From NCBI GenBank assembly GCA_910589425.1, contig CAJUSZ010000024.1, positions 1-39,107 of the forward strand: 39,107 bases of DNA, read 5' to 3'. Numbering within the stretch: the stretch's first letter is position 1; each line of letters begins with the position of its first letter. A program made the translations under genes and the position numbers. Positions 26,730 through 35,845 of the stretch are shown in pieces. Source of the stretch: an uncultured Muribaculaceae bacterium (GTDB lineage: Bacteria > Bacteroidota > Bacteroidia > Bacteroidales > Muribaculaceae). Below the pieces are notes generated by a model. The model was not told the origin of the DNA and ran no database searches. It was given only the letters and a program-made list of their open reading frames with translations.

Positions 26730-27761
26730 TTATTTATCGAATTTCGATAAAATTTCAGATTGGCATACTCTGAGAGCATTTAAAACTGAGCGTGATTTGA
26801 TGTTGGTCTCCTCCCATTCGGTGTCAGGAGACGAGAGTGCGGTTATTCCGCCTCCTACTATCAGGGATGCGTCCTGGCCACAAATGTTCATCGACCGGAG
26901 ATTGACAAAAAAATCAAATTCATTTTCTGAATGATATGGCCCGAAAAATCCTCCATAACAACCCCGTTCGTGAGATTCAGTCTCCTGAATCAGTCTCATT
27001 GAGGCAGATCTGTCGGATCCGCATAGTGCCGGAGTCGGGGATAACCGGCGCAATATTTTTTCTATGTCGGCTGATTCGGGGAGTTTTGCAGTAATGTCGC
27101 AACATAAGTGTTCCACAGGTCCGGCATTGCGTGTATAGGGGTGTGTCGCACACGGTTTGCATTCTGACAGGCATTCTACGATGAAATCTGCGACAAGAGC
27201 ATGTTCCTCGATGTTTTTTATATCCCATTCTCCCTTTGTTCCCGATCTCCTTGTCCCGGCCAGAGCCATTGTGGTCAATGTCCCGTCATGGGAGGATAAC
27301 AGGCGTTCCGGAGATGCCCCTATCCATAATCCAGTCTCGGGAGTACGGAAACAGAATACGGTCGCTTCCGGGTATAGCTTACATAATGCCGCAAAAAGGC
27401 TGTCGCAGTCAATCTTCACATCTTCTGCGCATATCATCCGGCTCAATACGGTCTTGCCGCCGTGTTTCCGGTGGTAGAGTGATATTTTATTGACTGCATT
27501 ATTGTGTTGCCCGCGTGTTGTTTCGTGCCATTTCGGAATTATATCACTGCATTCTCCATCAGCCGGATTCGTCTCAGGTACAATTGTCAATATATTGCCT
27601 GATTCGAGATCGAACGGGGCAATCACGAATCCACCCGGAATCAAGCCTTTGAATGGCTTTGAAGATCTTCCGAAGCTTATACCGGAGTGAGGAAGTCTGT
27701 ATGCGAAGAAAGAGAATCCTGATTGAAGGGATTCTCTTATAAAGCCTGATTGTATATTCAA
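26730..27761 (-). CDS. menF: Isochorismate synthase (menaquinone pathway)
   Basis: Converts chorismate to isochorismate, the first step of classical menaquinone synthesis; 343 residues. The chorismate-binding C-terminal fold is evident: IGASPERLL, AGTRRSGTKGEWD, EHALVADFIVE, LSPTPALCG and GCYGGFFGPYHSENEFDF. The usual start is missing. The only start consistent with full length is TTG at 27759-27761, whose last two bases overlap the rimO stop (TTGA), so initiation probably depends on ribosomes ending rimO. Other men genes are not in the window. A PabB/salicylate synthase role is less likely, given the size and the FGPYH region. Confidence 0.88.
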   Translation of the reverse strand: MNIQSGFIRESLQSGFSFFAYRLPHSGISFGRSSKPFKGLIPGGFVIAPFDLESGNILTIVPETNPADGECSDIIPKWHETTRGQHNNAVNKISLYHRKHGGKTVLSRMICAEDVKIDCDSLFAALCKLYPEATVFCFRTPETGLWIGASPERLLSSHDGTLTTMALAGTRRSGTKGEWDIKNIEEHALVADFIVECLSECKPCATHPYTRNAGPVEHLCCDITAKLPESADIEKILRRLSPTPALCGSDRSASMRLIQETESHERGCYGGFFGPYHSENEFDFFVNLRSMNICGQDASLIVGGGITALSSPDTEWEETNIKSRSVLNALRVCQSEILSKFDK

Positions 27762-29101
27762 TTCTTTGAGTTGATTATATTCCCGATTAAATCAAATCCA
27801 TCTGTCGCTGTTATCTCTGCCATTACCATATCACCCGGATCAGGAATTTTCCCATATTCGGCGAAACTGAGTATTATTTCAGGGTCAACCTCGGGGCTGT
27901 CGAATTCTGATCGGCCTACAGCGTTGTTTCCTTCGATGCGGTCGACTATAACTCTAAGTCTCGAACCGATCATCTGGGAGGAAATCTCTTCAGCGATGCT
28001 TTCCTGTATCTGCATCAGCCGATCCAGTCTGCTTTGTTTGGTTTCTTCGCTGACATCATCAGTATAGTTTGACGCGCCGAATGTTCCCTCTTCTTCAGAA
28101 TATGCAAAAGCTCCCATGCGGTCAAACTTGATTTCCTTAACAAATTCAACCAGTTCATTGAAGTCTTCTTCTGTCTCTCCCGGGAATCCAACCATAAGAG
28201 TCGTACGGATCTTTATACCCGGAACCTCATTCCGGATTCTTTTTATCAGACTACGCGTTTCCTCCCCTGTGAAGTTTCTGCGCATTCTGCTGAGGACGCT
28301 GTCTGATACATGTTGGAAAGCAATGTCGATATATTTGCAGACATTGTCATGGCGAGCCATCACCGGCAATATGTCGTACGGGAAATCAGTAGGGTAGGCG
28401 TAATGCAGTCTTATCCATTCCACACCTTTGATCTGTGCCATGCGGTCGATAAGTTCCGCGAGCGTATGTTTGCCGTATATGTCAAGCCCGTAGGAAGAAA
28501 GATCCTGTGCGATCACATTGAATTCCTTGACGCCTTTTGAAACGAGTTCACGTGTCTCGTCAAGAATTTCCTCTATCGGACGCGAGCTATGCCGTCCGGT
28601 GATGAGAGGGATGGCGCAGAAAGCGCAGAAACGGTTGCATCCTTCGGAAATTTTCATGTATGCGCTCCAGGGATTGCCGGTCAATACCCTTTCCCAGGGT
28701 TTTGCAGGGCAGGCATTGTCAGGTCCGGGAAGCGAGTCTGCGAATTCAGCCCAATTGAATTTGCCGAACCATCTGTCGATCTCCGGGATCTCATCCTTGA
28801 GTTCATTCATGTATCTCTGAGACAGACATCCCATCACCACAATATTGCCTATTTTCCCGTCATCTTTCATGGACGCAAGCTCGAGGAGCAATTGGATCGA
28901 TTCCTCTTTGGCATCGCCTATGAACCCACATGTGTTGACCACAACAAATTCTCCCGTAGGCACTTCCGGATCATGTGCCAGCGAGTATCCTTTGGCTTCA
29001 AGCATTTTCATGAGGCGTTGCGAATCCACAAGATTCTTGGAACACCCCATGGAAATGACATCAATATGATTTTTTGTGTATTTCACGTCAGTCTTTGGCA
29101 A
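27758..29101 (-). CDS. rimO: Ribosomal protein uS12 methylthiotransferase RimO
   Basis: Radical SAM enzyme that adds a methylthio group to the conserved aspartate of ribosomal protein S12. Up to 447 residues. The N-terminal UPF0004 domain has VISMGCSKNLVDSQRLM, the radical SAM cysteines are in SEGCNRFCAFCAIP (C-x3-C-x2-C), and a TRAM domain closes the chain. The start is uncertain: TTG at 29099-29101 gives the longest frame and overlaps ftsY by 14 bases, while GTG at 29084-29086 lies one base behind the ftsY stop and gives a length closer to relatives. The coordinates use the longer form. It is coupled to both neighbours. Confidence 0.93.
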   Translation of the reverse strand: MPKTDVKYTKNHIDVISMGCSKNLVDSQRLMKMLEAKGYSLAHDPEVPTGEFVVVNTCGFIGDAKEESIQLLLELASMKDDGKIGNIVVMGCLSQRYMNELKDEIPEIDRWFGKFNWAEFADSLPGPDNACPAKPWERVLTGNPWSAYMKISEGCNRFCAFCAIPLITGRHSSRPIEEILDETRELVSKGVKEFNVIAQDLSSYGLDIYGKHTLAELIDRMAQIKGVEWIRLHYAYPTDFPYDILPVMARHDNVCKYIDIAFQHVSDSVLSRMRRNFTGEETRSLIKRIRNEVPGIKIRTTLMVGFPGETEEDFNELVEFVKEIKFDRMGAFAYSEEEGTFGASNYTDDVSEETKQSRLDRLMQIQESIAEEISSQMIGSRLRVIVDRIEGNNAVGRSEFDSPEVDPEIILSFAEYGKIPDPGDMVMAEITATDGFDLIGNIINSKN

Positions 29102-30059
29102 AAAGTGATCTCACAAATTCGCGGGGATTGAAAATCTGGAGATCTTCGATTCCCTCTCCGATCCCAATATATTTCACGGGAATTTTCATTTGGTCGCTTA
29201 TTCCTATGACAACTCCGCCTTTAGCCGTCCCGTCAAGCTTGGTTACAGCAAGGGCGTTGACATCTGTGGCCGCAGCGAATTGCCGTGCCTGCTCGTATGC
29301 ATTCTGTCCGGTCGAGCCGTCAAGTACCAGAAGGATCTCATGCGGGGCTGACGGAACAACCCGTTTCATCACGTTTTTAATCTTGGTAAGTTCATTCATG
29401 AGACCTACTTTATTGTGTAGCCGGCCGGCTGTGTCAATGATCACTACATCCGCTCCATGAGCTTTTGCACTCTGCACCGTGTCGAAAGCCACTGCCGCCG
29501 GGTCGCTTCCCATTTTTTGTTTCACGACCGGAACTCCAGCGCGTTCCCCCCAGACTTCAAGCTGTTCGATGGAAGCTGCGCGGAAAGTATCTGCCGCACC
29601 GAGTACTACTTTGTTGCCAGCTTTGGCATATTGGCAGGCAAGTTTGCCTATAGTGGTGGTTTTGCCCACACCATTGACGCCTACTACCATGATTACATAC
29701 GGATCATCACTTTCTGGCACCTCGAAATCAGCCGAATCTGAGGATTCGCTTCGGCTTATGTCTTCAGCGAGTAAGTCTGTAACCTCATCGCACAGAAGCT
29801 CGTTGAGTTCGGAAGAACTTACATATTTGTCTCTGGCAACACGATCTTCAAGACGCTTTATGATTTTCAACGTGGTCTCAACTCCGACATCGCTGGTGAT
29901 GAACGCTTCCTCAAGATTATCGAGAACTTCATCATCCACCTTGCTCTTTCCGGCTACTGCACGTGATATCTTATCCCATACACCGGTCTTTGTCTTCTGT
30001 AGACCTGTGTCGAGTTTCTCTTTTTTCTCCCGAGAGAATATCTTTTTGAAGAATCCCAT
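29088..30059 (-). CDS. ftsY: Signal recognition particle receptor FtsY
   Basis: GTPase docking SRP-ribosome complexes at the membrane for co-translational insertion; 323 residues. The N-terminal A domain is very short and basic (MGFFKKIFSREKKEKLDTG), probably the membrane-binding helix. The NG domain shows the P-loop GVNGVGKTTTIGKLA, DTFRAASIEQL, DTAGR and TKLDGTAKGG. This is a compact FtsY, as in many Bacteroidota. It heads the ftsY-rimO-menF unit and has a -7 box 27 bases upstream. Confidence 0.96.
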   Translation of the reverse strand: MGFFKKIFSREKKEKLDTGLQKTKTGVWDKISRAVAGKSKVDDEVLDNLEEAFITSDVGVETTLKIIKRLEDRVARDKYVSSSELNELLCDEVTDLLAEDISRSESSDSADFEVPESDDPYVIMVVGVNGVGKTTTIGKLACQYAKAGNKVVLGAADTFRAASIEQLEVWGERAGVPVVKQKMGSDPAAVAFDTVQSAKAHGADVVIIDTAGRLHNKVGLMNELTKIKNVMKRVVPSAPHEILLVLDGSTGQNAYEQARQFAAATDVNALAVTKLDGTAKGGVVIGISDQMKIPVKYIGIGEGIEDLQIFNPREFVRSLFAKD

Positions 30060-30085
30060 TTTAGAAAGATTTAATTTTCAAACTG

Positions 30086-30093
30086 CAAAGTTA
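30086..30093 (-). promoter_or_regulatory. Candidate -7 box for ftsY-rimO-menF
   Basis: The minus strand reads TAACTTTG, matching TAnnTTTG, 27 bases before the ftsY ATG. A -33 TTG at normal spacing is not obvious. Confidence 0.55.
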
Positions 30094-30161
30094 CGAAATT
30101 TTCTTTAGATTTTTCTTTAGTCGGCAATGTCTGGATTGCTTATACTGCATATAAAGCAGAT

Positions 30162-30196
30162 TCCGGCAATATCTGATGTTGCCAGATATTGCCGGA
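30162..30196 (-). terminator. Terminator-like hairpin downstream of feoAB
   Basis: A perfect 14-bp inverted repeat (30162-30175 with 30183-30196) with a 7-base loop lies 33 bases behind the feoAB stop and well upstream of ftsY. There is no strong U-tract after it on the minus strand, so it could also be a transcript-stabilising structure. Confidence 0.7.
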
Positions 30197-30229
30197 GTCA
30201 AAGGTAATGTATTTATGTCGCGGTTCTGT

Positions 30230-32677
30230 TCAGAACAGAAGTCCTATCCGGTAGACAATGAATGCAAGTAGCCATGCAAGACCGGTGTTGTATATCACGG
30301 AAAACAGACCGTATTTCCATGACCCGGTTTCTTTGACCACGGCTGCGATTGTCGCTATGCAGGGGAAATAAATCAAGACAAATACCATGAATACAATGGC
30401 TTTAAGCGGAGTGAATGGTGCCTCGCCAGTGATTCGCGATGGTGTTTTCAGTCGTTCGGCAAGCATGTCGGCATCATCGTTGCCAATATACAGTACACCC
30501 AGTGTGGAGACCACAACCTCTTTGGCCGCCGCTCCGGCAAGAAGAGATACGCTCACTTTCCAGTCGAAGCCGAGCGGCTTTACGACAGGCTCGCATAAGT
30601 GGCCGATTTCTCCGAGAATTGACTTCTCCTGTTGGTATTCTTTTGTGATAAGCTGCATGTCTATACCGCTCCCGGCTACAGAATCGGGCATCGTCATCTG
30701 CATTTCAGCAACCGCCCGCTCGGTGAATGCGGCGGGGACTTCGTCCGGAGTGCGTTGGGGGAAATAGGATAGCGCCCATATTATGATTGAGGCAACAAGA
30801 ATGAGTCCACCCATTTTGCGCAGGTACTGCTTTGCTTTCGCCCACATGTTCCTTACAGTGGCCTTGGCGGTTGGCATCCTGTAGGGAGGAAGTTCCATGA
30901 CAAACGGTGTCTCGTCTTTTTTGAACCAGCATTTCCTTAGCATCCATGCCGTACATACTGCTACCGTTATGCCAAGCAAATATAGGCCGAGGAATACAAG
31001 CGAACCATGTGTCGGGAAAAATGCCCCGACAAGAAGCACGTATATCGGTATTCTTGCCGAACAGCTCATGAAAGGATTAATGAGAATGGTAATCAGACGG
31101 CTTGACTTACTCTCGATAATTCTTGTGGACATGATGGCAGGCACATTGCATCCGAATCCCATGACGAGCGGGATGAATGATTTGCCGTGCAGTCCCATGC
31201 GGTGCATGAGCTTATCCATAATGAAAGCGACTCTCGCCATGTAGCCTGAATCTTCCATAAACGATATGAACGCATATAGGATAAGAATATTGGGCAAAAA
31301 TACGATGACGCCACCTACACCGCCTATGATACCGTCGATCAGCAGATCCTTGAATGGACCGTCCGGCATCCGGCTTCCAAGTAGCTCCGACAGCCATGAA
31401 ACTCCGGATTCTATCCATTCCATCGGGTAAGAGCCGAGCTGAAACGTAGCCCAGAACATAAGCCACATCACAAGAATGAAGATCGGGAATCCGAAAAGCT
31501 TGTTTGTTACGAACGAATCAATTATTTTAGTCGATTTTTCCGCCTGTTTTTCTGTATCCTCCATTGTCTCCGCCAGGGCTCCGCGTATGAAACCGTATTT
31601 TTCGGCAGCTATCGCTGACCCGATATCTTCTCCCAGGTCTTTTTTTACACGGGCGGATTCGTCGTCGCGAATCTTTTTCCAGGAATCGAACGACGGGTAG
31701 TTCTTAAGCACGTTTTCTATCTCCGGATCTCTTTCGAGAAACTTGATGGCGAGATAGCGGGGGGAGAAATGGTTTGCAATTGTAGGCTCATTCTTAAAAG
31801 CGTCCTTGAGCGGAGTTACTGCATCTTCTATTTCCTGACGCATTCTGACGTGGATGTGCCGTACATCGGAATTCTGCATCTCGTACACATCGATGATGGT
31901 ATCAAGAAGATTGTCTACGCCATCGCCGGTAGAAGCCGTAGTCGGGACAATAGGCACACCCAGCATTTTCCCGAGAGTGGAGTAGTCGAGTTTTGTTCCC
32001 GAACGCTTCAGTTCATCGAACATATTCAGATCGATGACCATGCTGCGGTTCATGTCTATAAGTTCGCTGGTAAGATATAGGTTTCGTTCCAGATTGGATG
32101 CGACGACGACGTTTACGATGACGTCTGGAGTTTCCTCACGTAAATAACGCATCACATACAGCTCCTCCGGAGAATATGCCGAAAGGGAATAGGTGCCAGG
32201 CAGGTCCACGATGTGAAACTTGTATCCCTTATAGTTCAGAAATCCCTCCTTGGCGCCGACTGTAACACCGGCGTAGTTGCCGACGTGTTCATGGGCTCCG
32301 GAAACGATATTGAAAAGAGATGTCTTTCCGCAATTAGGGTTGCCGATAAGAGCTACATTGATGACCTTGTCATGCCGGACATTGAGCATGTCGGCGTCAT
32401 CGTGGCGGGCTGTGTCTGCATGAGCCTTAATAGTGTGGTCCGCATTCCATTGTTCGGGGGTAACAACTTCGATCATAGCTCCTTCCGAACGCCGGAGAGA
32501 CACTTCATAATCCATGATGGAATATTTCACGGGATCCTGAAGAGGCGCGTTCAGAATGGAAGTTACTTCACGGCCTTTTACAAACCCCATTTCCATCACG
32601 CGCTTGCGAAATGCTCCGTGTCCGACTATTTTCGTTATGATAGCCGTTTGTCCGGGGGTAAGTTCAGATAGTTTCAT
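30230..32677 (-). CDS. feoB: FeoA-FeoB fusion ferrous iron transporter
   Basis: Takes up Fe(II) across the inner membrane. The ATG at 32675-32677 gives 815 residues. Residues about 1-75 are a FeoA SH3-like domain (MKLSELTPGQTAIITKI, GFVKGREV). A His/Asp-rich linker follows (about 78-104). The FeoB G domain has P-loop GNPNCGKTS at 112-120. The membrane part carries the two gate motifs (GFGCNVPAIMSTR; SLLAGAAAKEVVVS). FeoA-FeoB fusions are typical of Bacteroidota. An in-frame start 29 codons upstream (to 32764) exists, but its extra segment does not belong to FeoA and is rejected. Regulation by iron is expected; an 18-bp palindrome lies upstream. Confidence 0.96.
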   Translation of the reverse strand: MKLSELTPGQTAIITKIVGHGAFRKRVMEMGFVKGREVTSILNAPLQDPVKYSIMDYEVSLRRSEGAMIEVVTPEQWNADHTIKAHADTARHDDADMLNVRHDKVINVALIGNPNCGKTSLFNIVSGAHEHVGNYAGVTVGAKEGFLNYKGYKFHIVDLPGTYSLSAYSPEELYVMRYLREETPDVIVNVVVASNLERNLYLTSELIDMNRSMVIDLNMFDELKRSGTKLDYSTLGKMLGVPIVPTTASTGDGVDNLLDTIIDVYEMQNSDVRHIHVRMRQEIEDAVTPLKDAFKNEPTIANHFSPRYLAIKFLERDPEIENVLKNYPSFDSWKKIRDDESARVKKDLGEDIGSAIAAEKYGFIRGALAETMEDTEKQAEKSTKIIDSFVTNKLFGFPIFILVMWLMFWATFQLGSYPMEWIESGVSWLSELLGSRMPDGPFKDLLIDGIIGGVGGVIVFLPNILILYAFISFMEDSGYMARVAFIMDKLMHRMGLHGKSFIPLVMGFGCNVPAIMSTRIIESKSSRLITILINPFMSCSARIPIYVLLVGAFFPTHGSLVFLGLYLLGITVAVCTAWMLRKCWFKKDETPFVMELPPYRMPTAKATVRNMWAKAKQYLRKMGGLILVASIIIWALSYFPQRTPDEVPAAFTERAVAEMQMTMPDSVAGSGIDMQLITKEYQQEKSILGEIGHLCEPVVKPLGFDWKVSVSLLAGAAAKEVVVSTLGVLYIGNDDADMLAERLKTPSRITGEAPFTPLKAIVFMVFVLIYFPCIATIAAVVKETGSWKYGLFSVIYNTGLAWLLAFIVYRIGLLF

Positions 32678-32774
32678 CTTTTTTGGAAGTATTATATAAT
32701 TGTATTGCCACGACTGCATATCGCCAGCAATGGAGATGGGCTTTGCAATCACGAAATACGACATAAAATCGATG

Positions 32775-32782
32775 CAAAATTA
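32775..32782 (-). promoter_or_regulatory. Candidate proximal -7 box for feoAB
   Basis: The minus strand reads TAATTTTG (TAnnTTTG). It would give a leader of about 90 nt. No convincing -33 element is present at 19-20 bases. Confidence 0.45.
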
Positions 32783-32825
32783 GCGATAAATAATTTTAAA
32801 AAATGTCATCGGCTGCATTATGAGA

Positions 32826-32848
32826 CAAAAATACCTATTAATAGGTAT
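32826..32848 (-). promoter_or_regulatory. 18-bp perfect palindrome overlapping a second feoAB -7 box
   Basis: ATACCTATTAATAGGTAT at 32831-32848 is a perfect palindrome. It overlaps a minus-strand TATTTTTG (32826-32833), another TAnnTTTG match, and would fill most of the -7/-33 spacer, a classic place for a repressor. The binding protein is not known. Position next to feoAB makes a metal-responsive regulator a reasonable guess, but no known Fur or DtxR consensus was matched. Confidence 0.6.
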
Positions 32849-32928
32849 GGGAAGAGCCGGATCTGATGTGGTTTTTGTAATGGGTAATGAGACAGGTGAA
32901 AAAGAGAAATAAAAAAATTATCAGAATA

Positions 32929-32960
32929 TTTTAACGTTTGACTAAAAATTGCTATATTTG
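32929..32960 (+). promoter_or_regulatory. Candidate promoter for ppdK
   Basis: TATATTTG at 32953-32960 fits the -7 consensus. A T-run at 32929-32932 lies about 20 bases upstream as a weak -33. The resulting leader is about 138 nt, unusually long for this window. Confidence 0.6.
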
Positions 32961-32983
32961 CAATCCTTTTCTCCGTTTGCGTA

Positions 32984-32999
32984 TTCAGGAACTCCTGAA
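32984..32999 (+). promoter_or_regulatory. Dyad in the ppdK leader
   Basis: TTCAGGA and TCCTGAA (7-bp perfect arms) flank a 2-base centre. The spacer is too short for an RNA loop, so if functional it is more likely a protein-binding site just downstream of the predicted transcription start (near 32967). Confidence 0.4.
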
Positions 33000-33104
33000 A
33001 TTTGACAAGTATGGGATCATCTGCGAATGCGGCTGAAAGATATTTGGATATATAATTTGCTGAATATTTACTACATAAATAATATAAACCCAGTTATTAC
33101 CAAA

Positions 33105-35822
33105 ATGGCACAAAAAATCTATACGTTCGGCGACGGTAAAGCCGAAGGTAATGCCGGTATGAGAAACCTTCTCGGCGGCAAAGGAGCCAATCTGGCTGAG
33201 ATGAATCTTTTAGGAATGCCTGTTCCTCCCGGATTTACGATCACAACAGAAGTTTGCACAGAATACACCCAATATGGTCGGGACAAAGTTGTAGAAGATA
33301 TCAAAGCTGATGTTGAAAGAGCTATTGCCCATGTAGAGACCCTGACCGGAAATAAATTCAATGATCCGAGCAATCCGCTCCTTGTGTCCGTGCGTTCTGG
33401 AGCGCGCGCTTCGATGCCTGGTATGATGGATACTGTCCTCAACCTCGGCATGAATGACGCAACAGTGGAGACCATGGCCGAAAAAAGCGGTAATCCGCGT
33501 TTCGCATGGGACAGCTACCGTCGTTTCGTGCAGATGTACGGCGACGTGGTTCTCGGCATGAAACCTCAGCACAAAACCGACATCGATCCCTTTGAGGCAA
33601 TAATGGACGAAGTCAAAGAGGAGAAAGGAATCAAATTTGATAACGAGCTTACGGTAGAAGATCTCAAGGAGCTGGTGAAACGATTCAAAAAAGCTGTAAA
33701 AAACTTTACAGGCAAAGATTTCCCTGAGTCAGCATGGGAGCAGCTCTGGGGCGGAATCTGCGCCGTATTCGACAGCTGGATGAATGAGCGTGCCATCATT
33801 TACCGCCGCATGAACCAGATTCCTGAAGAGTGGGGTACCGCAGTCAATGTTCAGGCAATGGTCTATGGCAACATGGGCGACAATTCCGCTACAGGCGTGG
33901 CATTCAGCCGCGACGCAGCGACTGGCGAAAATCTCTTCAACGGAGAGTATCTGATCAATGCACAGGGAGAAGACGTTGTAGCCGGTGTCCGCACCCCCCA
34001 GCAGATCACTGTAGAAGGCTCCCGTCGTTGGGCAGCTCTCCAGGGCATTTCCGAGGAGGAGCGTCGTTCAAAGTATCCTTCACTTGAAGAATCCATGCCG
34101 GATTGCGCAGCTGAACTCATAGCGATAGCCCATCGTCTTGAAGATTACTATAAAGACATGCAGGACATGGAGTTCACAATTCAGGATGGCAAACTCTGGA
34201 TGCTCCAGACCAGAAACGGCAAGAGAACCGGCGCCGCGATGGTGAAGATTGCCATGGATCTCCTCAGAGCCGGCGAGATCGATGAGAAGACGGCTCTTTT
34301 GAGAATGGAGCCCCAGAAACTCGACGAGCTTCTCCATCCTGTCTTTGATAAGGCTGCTCTAAAGAGAGCGCAAGTTGTAGCCAAAGGTCTCCCTGCCTCT
34401 CCCGGTGCCGCATGCGGTCAGGTAGTGTTCTCCGCTGAAGACGCCGAAGCATGGGCTGAGAAAAAGAAAAAGGTAGTCCTTGTCCGCATCGAGACTTCTC
34501 CGGAGGATCTGCGCGGTATGGCTGTGGCCCAGGGAATTCTCACCATGCGTGGAGGCATGACATCCCACGCGGCTGTTGTTGCACGCGGCATGGGCAAATG
34601 CTGTGTGTCAGGAGCAGGAGAAATCACCGTGGATTATAAGGCCAAGACAGTCGTTATGGATGGCAAAACATACAACGAGGGAGACTGGATCTCGCTCAAC
34701 GGCTCCACTGGTGAAGTATACGACGGTCAGGTTCCCACAACAGAACCTGAACTCGGAGGTGATTTTGGCGCTATTATGAATCTTGCTGACAAATTTACCA
34801 AGACCCTCGTTCGCACAAATGCCGACACCCCCCGCGACGCCAGACAGGCCCGCCATTTCGGCGCACAGGGTATCGGTCTCTGCCGCACGGAACACATGTT
34901 CTTTGAAGGAGACCGCATCAAGGCAGTCCGCGAGATGATTCTCGCATCCGACGAAGAAGGCCGCCGTATCGCTCTTGCCAAACTGCTTCCTATGCAGAGA
35001 GGGGACTTCGAAGGCATCTTCGAGGCGATGGATGGATTCGGTGTTACAGTTCGTCTGCTTGATCCGCCGCTTCATGAATTCGTACCTCACCAGACAGCAA
35101 CTCAGAAGGAGCTTGCCGAAGAGATGGGTCTGACACTTGAGGAGGTGAAAGCAAAAGTGGATTCTCTCGAAGAATTCAACCCGATGCTCGGACACCGCGG
35201 ATGTCGACTTGGCATCACATATCCGGAAATCACAGAGATGCAGACGCGCGCTATCATTGAAGCTGCATTGAATTGCAAGGCCCGTGGCATCAAAGTGTAT
35301 CCCGAGATCATGGTTCCCCTTGTAGGAACACTCAAGGAACTTCAGAACCAGGCAGACGTGATCAACACCACAGCCGCCAAAGTATTTGAGGAAAGAGGCG
35401 AATCAATACGCTATAAGGTAGGAACAATGATCGAAGTTCCTCGCGCTGCGCTTACAGCCAACAAGATAGCCGAAGTTGCCGACTTCTTCTCGTTTGGAAC
35501 GAACGACCTCACACAGATGACATTCGGCTATTCCCGCGATGACGCACCCAAGTTCCTCAAATTCTACAAGGAACACGGCATCCTCAAAGTAGATCCGTTT
35601 GAGGTACTCGACCAGGAGGGAGTAGGACAGCTCGTTCGAATGGGCGTAGAGAAAGGCCGTGCAACAAATCCGGATCTCAAGGTCGGGATCTGCGGTGAGC
35701 ATGGAGGCGAACCCAGTTCAGTGAAGTTCTGCGCCAACCTTGGCATGAACTACGTCAGCTGCTCTCCGTTCCGCGTGCCCATCGCCCGTGTAGCTGCGGC
35801 GCAGGCAGCAATAGAGGACTAA
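33105..35822 (+). CDS. ppdK: Pyruvate, phosphate dikinase
   Basis: Reversibly converts pyruvate, ATP and phosphate to PEP, AMP and pyrophosphate; in anaerobic Bacteroidales it can serve PPi-linked glycolysis or gluconeogenesis. The protein has 905 residues from the ATG at 33105 (MAQKIYTFGDGKAEGN). The ATP-grasp domain begins GGKGANLAEMN and holds SVRSGARASMPGMMDT. The swivelling phosphohistidine domain has the catalytic His488 in GGMTSHAAVVARGMGK. The C-terminal PEP/pyruvate barrel includes RLLDPPLHEFVPH, GTNDLTQMTFG and the catalytic cysteine in GICGEHGG. An in-frame ATG at 33027 would add 26 hydrophobic residues not seen in the family. The gene stands alone between its promoter and a strong terminator. 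Confidence 0.97.
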   Translation: MAQKIYTFGDGKAEGNAGMRNLLGGKGANLAEMNLLGMPVPPGFTITTEVCTEYTQYGRDKVVEDIKADVERAIAHVETLTGNKFNDPSNPLLVSVRSGARASMPGMMDTVLNLGMNDATVETMAEKSGNPRFAWDSYRRFVQMYGDVVLGMKPQHKTDIDPFEAIMDEVKEEKGIKFDNELTVEDLKELVKRFKKAVKNFTGKDFPESAWEQLWGGICAVFDSWMNERAIIYRRMNQIPEEWGTAVNVQAMVYGNMGDNSATGVAFSRDAATGENLFNGEYLINAQGEDVVAGVRTPQQITVEGSRRWAALQGISEEERRSKYPSLEESMPDCAAELIAIAHRLEDYYKDMQDMEFTIQDGKLWMLQTRNGKRTGAAMVKIAMDLLRAGEIDEKTALLRMEPQKLDELLHPVFDKAALKRAQVVAKGLPASPGAACGQVVFSAEDAEAWAEKKKKVVLVRIETSPEDLRGMAVAQGILTMRGGMTSHAAVVARGMGKCCVSGAGEITVDYKAKTVVMDGKTYNEGDWISLNGSTGEVYDGQVPTTEPELGGDFGAIMNLADKFTKTLVRTNADTPRDARQARHFGAQGIGLCRTEHMFFEGDRIKAVREMILASDEEGRRIALAKLLPMQRGDFEGIFEAMDGFGVTVRLLDPPLHEFVPHQTATQKELAEEMGLTLEEVKAKVDSLEEFNPMLGHRGCRLGITYPEITEMQTRAIIEAALNCKARGIKVYPEIMVPLVGTLKELQNQADVINTTAAKVFEERGESIRYKVGTMIEVPRAALTANKIAEVADFFSFGTNDLTQMTFGYSRDDAPKFLKFYKEHGILKVDPFEVLDQEGVGQLVRMGVEKGRATNPDLKVGICGEHGGEPSSVKFCANLGMNYVSCSPFRVPIARVAAAQAAIED

Positions 35823-35845
35823 GAGATAGTTACTAACAATCAAAC

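Larger units (their letters stand above)
32678..33104. other. Divergent regulatory region between feoAB and ppdK
   Basis: This AT-rich 427-base gap separates two divergent genes. It contains two candidate -7 boxes for feoAB (32775-32782 TAATTTTG and 32826-32833 TATTTTTG on the minus strand), a perfect 18-bp palindrome (32831-32848), a candidate ppdK promoter and a dyad in the ppdK leader (32984-32999). I see no ORF with coding character beyond an upstream in-frame ppdK extension, and no RNA gene. Confidence 0.7.

Noticed and set aside
32678..32764. N-terminal extension of FeoAB
   Set aside because: The added 29 residues precede the normal FeoA start (MKLSELTPGQ) and cover a candidate leader region.
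33027..33104. N-terminal extension of ppdK from an upstream ATG
   Set aside because: The 26 added residues are hydrophobic and Asn/Ile-rich, unlike any part of PPDK. The start at 33105 gives the standard N-terminus.
34608..35195. 195-residue minus-strand frame inside ppdK
   Set aside because: It is a shadow of the highly expressed, codon-biased ppdK gene.
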